From Syngnathus acus (taxonomy: Eukaryota; Chordata; Actinopteri; Syngnathiformes; Syngnathidae), in assembly GCF_901709675.1 (NCBI RefSeq), contig NC_051108.1, positions 4,436,631-4,500,630 of the forward strand: 64,000 nt of DNA, read 5' to 3'. Under the pieces are notes generated by a model. The model was not told where the DNA came from, made no database searches, and worked only from the letters and a program-made list of their open reading frames with translations. The position numbers and the translations under genes were made by a program. Each line of letters begins with the position of its first letter. Within the stretch, counting starts at the first letter, position 1. Below are positions 54,502 through 64,000 of this stretch, one piece after another.

Positions 54502-57500
54502 GTAACGACGCAAAAATGCAGTTTTCAAGAGAGACAGGGGAAAAGAGAGATGGAAAGAGAGGGTGACTTTTCAGGATTAGACGAGGAGAGGAAGAAACCT
54601 GTGGATGGCCTTCCCCGTCGTCTGACCGTGACGAGACCGCTGGAAGGAATACAGCTCATAAGCTGGTTTTCCTAGACAGAAAAAAAATAGCCTTGTTGGG
54701 GAAAAAAAGTTGTGCATCTATCATAAAAAATGACCAAATGAGTTCTCCATAAGGTCATTATTGATACACAGCAATGGTTACAAGATGGATTTCACCGAGA
54801 AGCTCGGCTCATTTTTTCTTGTCCACTACGGTCATTTCCAAGAAAAGTTGGAAATTGTAATTTACCGTATTTCCAGCAGAAGCCACTTTGTTTGTTCTCC
54901 GCTAACCCAAATGAGCGGTGTCTGCCTCTCTGGTGAATGACAGCTGTGACATCACAGCAGGCAGAGCCTGAAGGTCCAGACAGCAACCCAAGTCCCAGTT
55001 TGCAATGCAAAATATTTGTCACAAAATCATTGATGACTACAGGAAATAAGTGAAGGACAAAACGGACATGACTAAAACAGCACACCATGTTGCTCTGAAG
55101 CAGTAAACACAATTTGATGCTGAAACCGCACAGCAATGACTCCAGAATTACAAAATGGTGTCAAATTCCCTATCGTCTAGTTTCCACCTACTCCCCATTT
55201 TAAATTATATTTCACTGAATTCATTTCAGCAACTTGTTCGGAGAACGTTGGGTGTCAACTTGCAAGCAGTCTGTTTATGCAAGTACACTAAAAAAAAAAA
55301 ACTGAGTTTCAAGTCAACATGCTCAACCCACACTGCAAACAAGTTGATTTATGCAATTCTGAGTCAATAAGCACTCCCAATATGTGTAGATAAGGTGAGA
55401 AGCTTTTCAGGATGTTACCAAGACGCCTTGGATTTGCGTATACTGTAATTTGATAATACAAGAAACACTAATGATACAAAAACCTGCCAAGGGTTTTTAA
55501 TGCACATGGGATTTGCAAAAAAAATATTCAAATCCAGGTTTTGCTTGCGACTGCGGCGAAACACAAACTGACAGCTGGATGACTCTTCTGTCGAGGGTCT
55601 GAAGCCAGAAGAAACATTTTCTCCCGCATTCCCAGGAACAAGTGACTTTATAGCAGCTTCTAAAGCTGGCCCTAAAAGCCAGGAATACCGACCCGTACGA
55701 CTGTTCTGCATTTTCCAAAGCTCTGCGGTTTTACACAGACAAAAAAAAGTTGGCATATTATGCGTACAAGAATGTAGAACTATTGTGGCACCTTGTTAAC
55801 TTTGAGAAAGAAGTACTTAATAAATTTTAACACAGGGCAAATTAAAGTGAGCAATTTGTACATCCCATCCATGTTCAAAACAACATCCCGACAGATATTA
55901 CATCACAAGTTTCCAAAAGCCTTTTCTGGGCACATCATGGTTATTGGTGATGTTGTTACTATGTTACAACACTCTGTTCCTCAAGTGGTACGGCCCAGCA
56001 AGGACTTTGCACCATTTAAGGGGTTGTGTCACATCGGGTCCACCCGTTACTATAAATGGATTTCCCCATTTGTATAGGAGCATCCACAAGTCTTTTGTTT
56101 ATGACCTTTGAGTCAAGAGGGAAGGAGATGCTATGCTAACACTACCAGGTGGTCATTCGTAGTCTGGGGGGGAAAAAGAAACGGGGAATAAAAGAGCTGA
56201 AAAAGGGAATGCTCAGTTTGCCACTCCTTTGTTGTTGATTAAAAGTGAGGCATAAAAAAAAACGTAACACTAATAATCAGTCTGATATTGAAATCACATT
56301 CAAACCATTTGTTCACTGACTTCAAAAATTTGCATTTATTCAACTACCAAAACTCAACTTTAAATACAACTTAAAATACAAACCAGAAAATAAATCACTA
56401 ACAAATAAAATATTTTAAAACACTTGTAAATGTAAATCCCTCTCATAAATTATAATGCTAACTTTTGCTAGCAAGTCAATTGGGTTTTCCATTGACTACT
56501 AGCATAAGCTAGTGATGTTTCTCAAATTCCATTTAAATGGACGATGTGTGTATTTTTTGCCGTGTTATGTGTTTATGTGCAACGTGTTTGTGTAAACTCC
56601 AACTGAGATGGCAATAAACATCTTAAAGCGAGTTAAGGGAGAGACTGAAGAAGATACATCACACGATTGGTACTGCAAACAACAAGGGGGCATTCAGGGG
56701 GCTTTTATATATTATATACACACACACTCCTATTTTCTTAAATTATCTTTTTCGGATCGTGGGAAACCAAAACTAAAGATTTAATTTTGACTAATTGCCC
56801 AGCCCTTCTCTGACCATAAAATACATCATTAATAAACACTCATGCTAAAATATTTGCACACATACAGCTCCCCCAATGTTGTCACTCGGGATAACAAATC
56901 TAAAATGAACAAAGCCGCTTTTTTATTCAACATTTAAAATGAAGTGAATCCACTAAACAGGTGAAATTAACATGATTCACTTCAAGGGTTTAAATAGGAA
57001 ATAGGAAAATACAAAGCCTGATCAACAAACGAGCACAGTAGCAGGCAGCGGCCGAGATAACAGGTAAGAGACGAGTGACCTCATAGTTAAGTAGATTGCG
57101 TGGGTGGGTGGATACAGTGTGACCCCGTTGCCATCGAGGTGAATATGTAGACACCGCCTCTCTTGCGGCATTCTCTCAACGCCGGCGACTACATGCCAAG
57201 AAGCTTGCCAACTTTCACCCAACAGGCTAGACTGCCACACCTTTGTCTTCCTTCTCATTTTATAATACAATTGCATTCCTGATAGATGCGTTTTTATAAA
57301 GTACTTGTCAAGTACTGTTGTATGATGAGAAAAAGTTCCATGAATCCTTGTAAAAAGGGAAATCGTATCCCTAACGTGTCTTTATTTATATTCTGCAAAC
57401 GTGGCAGCTATGAAAAACTAGTGGGAGGAGCATCGATTACGCAACACATTAGGATTGTTCTAAGCAAGCATTTCATACGTTTTGCTGCACGTTAGAATGA

Positions 57501-57544
57501 ATCGTCTGATTTCCCACAGCGATGAATTGAATTCTTCAACGATT

Positions 57545-57762
57545 TTCTACGAAGCTTGCGACAGCTTGCGCAGATCACGGCCGTTCCGCTTCCTCAACGA
57601 CTCTTTCTGAAAGTATGTGAGGACAGGAATCTTGCTCGAGGGAGAATGCCTGAACAGATTGTCAGGTGGTGCACGGACGTTTCGCTTTATCACGGAGTGC
57701 ATCCGCACAATGCGAGTGATTCAGTCTCGAGGAGGAAGGATGTGGGTCGATCAGATTAACAG
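57545..57762 (+). other. GC-richer open segment, unassigned
   Basis: A patch of higher GC in AT-rich DNA has an open frame reading VCEDRNLARGRMPEQIVRWC and ending at a TAA at 57757-57759. No family was recognised. It may be an eroded retroelement or gene fragment. Confidence 0.2.
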
Positions 57763-58800
57763 CACGTGAGATTTTACCAAGTCAATGAGCACCATTGAGC
57801 TGTACAATGGATGAACGGTGCTGATGCCGATATCAATGGTGCTCTGGGATACCTAACAGCATCGCCGGGGGGGGGACTGATAGAAGCACCAGGCAAGAGG
57901 GAGCAGGAGGAGATGTCAAACAGGAAATCGACAAGAGAACAAATCTAAAACATCTGAGCGAGATTGCTTGATGATAACAAATCAGCAAAAACAGAATAGC
58001 AAGTATGCAGCATTGAAAGAATGCATCGGTGAATGGAACCCGGTTGACCATCACGGACCAGCACAATGAAATCCACAATGAGAGGGAGAGGCAGACAGAC
58101 AGAAAGACAGACAGACAGAATGTGAAGGAGGGGTGAGTGGGGAACTGGTGGACAAAGAGGTCGATCGGGCCCCTTCCAAACAGCTGCTGTGCTCCCGTAC
58201 ATTGCACCTCAGCTCCAAATTCCACAAGCAGCCCAGCAATGGGGGCTGCGGACTGAGTCAGCACTATTTTTTTTTTTTTTTTTTTTTAAAAACACACACA
58301 ACTGAACCCTCCGCTCAAAGCAACGGGGAGATGCGCGGCAAACATAGAAAGATATAAAGCAGCCAGATCCTGCGGTTTGGCCCCTTTGCCTCTTGCTGAA
58401 CCCTAAAAAATACATAGGGGCAGAGATTCTACACAAAACGTTGATCGTTTTTTTCTTCGATTATCAAATTTTTGTAATCGTGACGAGCCGAAATCAAAAC
58501 CGCAAATTCCGGCTAATTGATAAGCAATGAGGAAAATGACTGAATGAATGCCATCCTTAACTTGGGAAAACACTTCTCTAGAGCTCTGGTCAACAGATTC
58601 GAAATAACAACCACCAGAACTCCAAGTCATAAGACTTCTAAACTGGGAAAAAAAAAAAAAAAAAAGTATTTCTTCACTCATAAGTACATGCCTACAGCTG
58701 TGAAGCAGAGACAAGACGATCTCGATCGGATTCCTTGGCGTCCCCCCCCCCCCCCATCCAACCATAACTGGGGGTTTTGTGCCTGTTTCTCTGCCGACAG

Positions 58801-58881
58801 ATAAACATCCTGCAACAGGAAAGAGAAGCCAAGCTGGAGGAGGAGAAAGCAGAGGCCAGAGAAAAATCACGTTATTTATGA
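58801..58881 (+). other. Candidate unassigned exon B (plus strand, coiled coil)
   Basis: A very strong pyrimidine tract and acceptor (gcctgtttctctgccgacag) precede an open frame INILQQEREAKLEEEKAEAR that runs to a TGA at 58879-58881. The peptide is a charged coiled coil. The only GT before the stop is weak (GTTATT). It may be a terminal exon or a chance frame. Confidence 0.3.
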
Positions 58882-59120
58882 ACCTGTTGTGTGACAACGC
58901 GGTAGAGGGTTCTGGTTTTAAGAGCCTCCACGAGATTTCGTCCTCGGGTCGAGACAGCGGCAGGTCAGCCAGCAGTCATTCCGATCGTGTTAAGGCCACA
59001 AAAACACAGAGGACGCGTCGCGAGTTAAATTTTTTTATGTTACCTCTAGAAAGCCATCTCCCATATTAAAGGATTATCTTGACTAAAAAAAAAAAAAGGA
59101 TTAGTTGGGAGATATAATAG

Positions 59121-59147
59121 TGTGTGTGTGTGTGTGTGTGTGTGTGT
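59121..59147. repeat. TG dinucleotide microsatellite
   Basis: An uninterrupted TG run of about 13 units, likely polymorphic. Confidence 0.95.
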
Positions 59148-59612
59148 ACACATGGTTTAAAATGGATCGACTATAGAAGCCAAATTGCGTCTGTGGCTGA
59201 ATCCCAAGGAGCCTTTGATTCTGTAATCCGTAGATTTAACAGCGGGTAGAGGAAGTTTGCTCTAAACTTGAAATGTATTACATTCTTTTAATCCTCTTTC
59301 CGTATCAATTTTATCGTGGGCATACCATGGGTTCTTACTACAGTTCAGCCCGAATCTCGATTAATTTTGGTGTTACCGATTAAGGGCGCGAAAGCTAAGA
59401 ACATTTGAGTCGGTTCAAACGGGTTTGTGATTCTATATCGAAAGTTTTAAGAAACTTTGTCAACATCCAGTCTAGTAGAAACTATGGACAAAAAAATTTT
59501 TTTGCTGACATTTTTTAAGGCCAGCGCTGACGTCCATTTCCTGGCTTGCACTTCCTCTCCAAGCAAATGGGAAGAGACAAAACTATGTTGAATGTCTTTT
59601 ACTCTTCGCCAG

Positions 59613-59712
59613 CCGTCTGCGGATCGCTTTTGATCCCAAATGGATGGACTTGGTCGGCAAGTTTCCCAAAACGTTGCCCGTTAACAAGAGAAACTTTGAA
59701 GAAGGCATTTAA
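59613..59712 (+). other. Candidate unassigned terminal exon D (plus strand)
   Basis: After a good acceptor (ttttactcttcgccag) an open frame reads RLRIAFDPKWMDLVGKFPK, continues TLPVNKRNFEEGI and ends at TAA 59710-59712. The composition looks protein-like, but I do not recognise a family and cannot link it to a neighbouring exon with certainty. Confidence 0.3.
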
Positions 59713-60060
59713 GATGTTTTCCAGTCTGCGGCATTGACTTGTTGATGTGTGTCGCTTGTAAGCTAGGCTGGCAGACAAAACGACTTGCTAATTAGCCTTC
59801 CGAGCTGAAAAGTCATTTCGAACAGACATTCCTCCTGAATGACAAGTGTTTACATGGAATTAAAAGCGCAACTAAAGCGTTGAGTAATTCAAACTTTTAC
59901 GATGGTTATGCCCAGTGGGACTTGCGGGAAGACAACTTAATTACATCAATGTCGACACTTTTGGATAATAGTAGTATGACAAATTCAAGCTAATACCTGC
60001 AAATCCATTCATGAGAACAGAACTTGTGGTTACAGAGGTTCTTGTATTGGGGGGTGCTGG

Positions 60061-60297
60061 TTGGCCGCTGATACTTTTTTTTCCCTTTGTCTTTTAGCTT
60101 TGATTTGCTTTGATGGCTTTTATCTTGAGCACTTTCTGACTTTCTTTGAGGCGCCGTTGTGTGGCAGCCTTTTGAGAGCTCATGGAGTTGCGCTCATGCC
60201 ATCTGTGTGTCTTTTGTATCCCCGCTCTGTGGTATGGATACTGCTGGGGCCTGAATTTCCCCACCCCTGGGGATCAATAAATATTCAATCAATCAAT
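60061..60297 (+). mobile_element. LINE-like 3' tail
   Basis: The segment ends GGGCCTGAATTTCCCC, then GGGGATCAATAAATATTCAA and short TCAA repeats. This is the typical 3' end of fish LINE-type retrotransposons, 5' truncated and lacking reverse transcriptase here. The left boundary is approximate. Confidence 0.7.
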
Positions 60298-62905
60298 GAA
60301 GGCGTGTGCTTAATGTCAAACTACGGAAGCCTGCAAGAAATGTGTTCTTTAAACTGCAGGAGGAAGAGAGAGAGACATTTAAATTTGGTGGCTGTCTCGC
60401 TGACATCCCAGGGAATAAGCTGGAAAAAAAATAAAACTAATAACCAACAAAGATTCATGATGATGATGCTGTTCAGCAAGGGTCAGCCAAACCCACAAGC
60501 CAAGGATGAGGCAGAAAAGGGCAAGAATATTAAAAGCTGGTGGGGAAGAGGAAAGGGGAGGGGTAGATGCCATTTGCGGTCAGGTCCTGGGGGTCCTTTG
60601 GGCCTGGCTAATGACCTGTGAGCTGCAGTGGATCCTTTGAGAGTCACAAAAAGGAAGTCAAACCAGCCCCCCCCCCGCCCCCCTTGCCACATTCTAATGA
60701 GCCATCATAATTAAAAATAAGCCCGTCTCAGATAGATAGATCGATTTGATGACACACACACACATAAATAAAAAAATACTTCAAACAGTACAACGAATCG
60801 GCCATTTTGTGTCCCATTATATCAGCACCGCAAATGACACTTATATGCAAGCTGGATTCACTGGCAAGGAAATGACCCACGTTAATGACTTCAACCGCTT
60901 GTCAACATCATCACAATGCTGGACACAAGTGAGCACACAATGACACAATGCGATCCAGCTGTCTCACTTCCTTCAATGACATCATGGTCGACGTTTAGTC
61001 CCGACTAGCTCATTGACTTCTTGCGCTTTCTTCCTGTCCACCGTCACCACCGGACAACCAGACAGGAAACTGCCTGAGAGCTTGTGAGGATGTCCTGTTA
61101 GGAGACTGCTTCTATAAAACGTTCAAGCCTACTACCAAGATCATCGTAATGCAGACTTAGTCGTCTAAATCCTTCGAAAAAATGTCATTGAGCCCAGTTT
61201 TTCCATCTACAAGTATTGAATTGGCTTCATAGTAGTCTTATCACATGCTTACTAGTAATAGGCAGAAAGTAGAAGATGCCAGGGGCACTGAGAGGATAGC
61301 CTTGCATACTAGGCTTTTTGTTCTGGGTGAGGTCGAACCGAAGGGGCTTGACGTCGAATTTACAACACCTAATCGTTGGAATTGCCGTAGCGAGAACACT
61401 TTAAGAGCTAAAAGTCGAAACAACAAGTGTGCGGCTGTGTATTGTGTAGGAGTGCATACACACAGCAAGATTGTGTGTGTGTGCGTCTGGGGCATGCTGC
61501 CAATGAGAGCTCTGGGAAGGCGGAGCACGAATGCACATACATCAGCTGCGGCTAAACAACTGGCCTTTGCAGGCGTCCTCCATGTTGGCTTACTGCAGGT
61601 TAGCACGGCAGCCGCAAGATGAGTCAGAGTGAAATAAAAGATGTGAAATGCAAAAGGTAGAAACTGCAAATGGTACGAGATCAATTAGAGAACATCCAGA
61701 ACATTTTTGTTCGTGCATACATAAAAACTTCAAATAATACAGCGGGAGCAAAGCATTGAAAGCTGTTTTGGCTTAAAGGTTAAAACGGGCACATCATGCA
61801 TAAATGCAAGTCAATCTGCAGGGTTTGCAAACCGCACTGTGAATGAAGGAAAAGGCGCACGAGCCTGAACTAGAGAAGTCCGCTCGGCACACTGCTGAAG
61901 TAAACACGAGCAATGGGGATGCGGCGTACTTTCCCGTGTTCATTCCCCCTGTGGCTTTGGGTCACGCGGAGGGGTCTCCATTTCAGGTGGAATGAGGTCA
62001 CCAAACAAGAAGACAAGCACACCCAATTTAAATGTTTACCTTGGTCTGTGCCTCATTCACTTTTGGCGGAGTGAAAACAAAACAATTGCATAAAAAAGGT
62101 GTACAAGCCCCATGACTGTGGTTTGGGGGGCCTGACTCTGACTTTGCATTCTTAAGTTGGCTGAAGAAATCGCGGCTCCGTCTAATTCTAGGAGCGTTAT
62201 TGAGTTTCACACGGACCATCTTGAACCGTTTTACAGCATGTAGGATTAAACGGCGTCGATGCCATCAATCAGATGTAGCCTGCGCTTAATACTGTGACAT
62301 TTGTTTTGTAGGGCCAAAGCAGGAATTGGAGGTTGTGAAACTAATACAGTGCTTGCTGATCATTTTCAGTACAGGTGTTTTGAAGAATGCACTGTCATTA
62401 GAAGTATTGGGATCGATGCTCTGTCGTCATACTGGTAAAAGAAATGCACCGATACTCTGACGCCGATACCGCTTAACCAGCCCAGACATCCGTATAGGAG
62501 TCAGGTATGTGGCGATAATGTATACATGACAACACGGATGTCAAGACATGGAGAAGAGGAAGAAGAAATACTTCTTGTATTTTCTCGTTCTCACACTAAC
62601 CAAGCCACCGCGGGCGGTTTTGTACCAGCCCAGAGGGATCGGTTTTTTAGAACAGGCCGACAACAGGTTGTAAAGATGCCGATGGGTGGGGTAGACAAAA
62701 GTGAACCATTTAACTACTATCCTGTAATTATCACAGCTATTGTGTTTCTTTTAAAAGAACAGATTACAATTGGGGGCAAAACAGTTGTTACCGAAACTTT
62801 GTGGTTTTTTTTTTTTTTTTCCCACTTGATGTTTACTTTCACTGTCTGGCATATCATTAATCCACATTCCCTCCTGTGAGGGCGCATAGTTGTTCCTGCT
62901 TCCAG

Positions 62906-62961
62906 GGCTTTCCCAGACATGCGGGGCAGGGCAGGCATGCTCCGGCAGCTAGCTAAAAAAG
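62906..62961 (+). other. Candidate unassigned exon C (plus strand)
   Basis: An acceptor (gttcctgcttccag) and a consensus GTGAGT donor bound 56 nt that are open in only one frame, reading AFPDMRGRAGMLRQLAKK. The splice sites are good; the protein was not recognised. It could also serve as a first coding exon from its internal ATG. Confidence 0.35.
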
Positions 62962-63584
62962 GTGAGTTGTTCACATTCCTGCTTCATGCACCAACCAAAC
63001 TCACACAGGCGCGCACACGTGCATAGCTCTTCTACACTAACCAGTACGTGTGTGTGGTCCCCCAAGCTTCATGTGATGTTTTTTTTTTTTTCTTTGTACG
63101 AGGGAGGTGGAAAAGTTACAAAACCGGACAAAACACTTTCCCTGGTTATTAAGTCACAAGAACTTGGCGAAGAGATGCTATGCAACTGTGATTAGCGTGT
63201 AAAATAGCTTTGGGACTGCAAACAAAAGTTGGGAAGCTATAATGGACTTGAGATCGTACTGATTACGTCATCAATTGTTCACAATGTGAGGTGGGCAACT
63301 AGACTTTTTTTTTTTTTCCTCTGTCACCATCCTCCAGATATTACTGTAGTATCTGCGACATTGCGTGTGTATGGCTTTAAAAGGGGAATTTCGGATACCA
63401 TGTGCATGATCACATGACTGCATCATTTGTGGTAGCTCATGAATACATGTGAATATTACATGATTTTTTTTATTGTTTGTAATTGTGTTTTGGATCCTTC
63501 AAAATAAAACATTTCTTTCAAAATCACAGTTTATCCTCATAATATGACATTCTTATAAAATATTAAATAAATATAAATATTATG

Positions 63585-63785
63585 GCTGCAACTAATGATT
63601 ATTGTAAGAATTGATTAATCTGTTGAGTAAGATATTTTTACTTTCCATCGTTTTATTTCGATTCAACACAAACCGGTCCACTCTCAGGGAAGATGAGAAG
63701 CTGAAATTCGGTCGATTTAGAAACGATGGATCGATTATCAAAAATAATGATTGCTTAATTTGGTAATTGATGACTTGATGAGCTC
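63585..63785. repeat. AT-rich interspersed repeat remnant
   Basis: GGCTGCAACTAATGATTATT and a partly mirrored AAAAATAATGATTGC towards the right resemble a common fish repeat with GATTAATC motifs. The ends are diffuse. Confidence 0.45.
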
Positions 63786-64000
63786 CATTACCTTACTATT
63801 AATTATATATCTATTAATCAGTGCTCCTCAACAAATACAATTCTTGCATTCACAGATTTCTCAAAGTTAGTCATAAATTTAACAAAAAGGGTAACAGTAG
63901 GTATGCTAAGTTGGATTTTTTTCTTTTTTAGGGAGGGCGAGTAATATTAAGGAAAAGAGCAGGCAGGCCACGACTACTATAAAAGGAATGTGATGTGGAA

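Larger units (their letters stand above)
50573..64000. other. Probable first intron / upstream region of cdc42bpa
   Basis: This 13.4-kb stretch has no recognisable first coding exon of MRCK alpha on the minus strand. It contains two CCGTA-type elements, a LINE-like tail, a TG microsatellite and several plus-strand exon-like segments listed separately. I see no RNA gene. If the first exon lies past 64000, all of this is intronic. Confidence 0.5.

Noticed and set aside
58133-58260. Possible first coding exon of cdc42bpa on the minus strand
   Set aside because: The translation lacks the expected N-terminal MRCK sequence and the one-base end phase needed to join exon 50481-50572.
57833-58264. 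Minus-strand open frame of 143 codons
   Set aside because: The frame runs through CAGA/CTGT simple repeats with hydrophobic low-complexity translation and no splice or family support.
60061-60621. 186-codon plus-strand frame
   Set aside because: It reads through a LINE-like 3' tail and simple sequence; it is not a gene.

Overview
The window is vertebrate genomic DNA, most likely from a teleost fish. The evidence is multi-exon genes with GT/AG introns, long A/T homopolymers and CA/TG microsatellites, and interspersed families typical of fish (short hAT-like elements with 8-bp target duplications, a TA-flanked inverted-repeat family, and a LINE-like tail ending in a GGGGATCAATAAA-type sequence). 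Nothing bacterial or viral is visible.

Layout. (1) 297-4945, plus strand: the 3' half of a serine palmitoyltransferase catalytic subunit gene (sptlc2-like), with the start of the gene off the left edge. One conserved exon at its left end carries frame-breaking single-base differences, and a short hAT-like element has duplicated one of its splice donors. (2) About 5-9 kb: 3' flank and intergenic DNA with an inverted-repeat element and a three-copy tandem repeat of about 297 bp, ending in a CpG-rich promoter-like stretch. (3) 9042-16379, plus strand: a complete six-exon isthmin gene (ism2), encoding a secreted protein with TSP1 and AMOP domains. (4) About 20.3-22.8 kb, between the convergent genes: a roughly 2.5-kb imperfect palindrome built from 157-bp units, four in one orientation and three in the other, each with a TGACGTCA site. 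(5) 24895-50572, minus strand: about 42 coding exons of cdc42bpa (MRCK alpha), a large Cdc42-effector kinase, complete except for the first coding exon. I reconstructed the exons with continuous phase. They encode kinase, coiled-coil, variable linker, C1, PH, CNH, CRIB and a Ser-rich tail, in that order. (6) 50.6-64 kb: probably the large first intron or upstream region of cdc42bpa. It contains repeats and a few plus-strand exon-like pieces that I could not assign.

The genes act in unrelated pathways: ER sphingolipid synthesis, a secreted signalling protein, and actomyosin control. The sptlc2-ism2 neighbourhood matches the human 14q24.3 linkage, whereas CDC42BPA is on human 1q42, so the palindrome lies at the join between two blocks that are separate in human. 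The orthology calls come from protein motifs recalled from the families; no database search was run.
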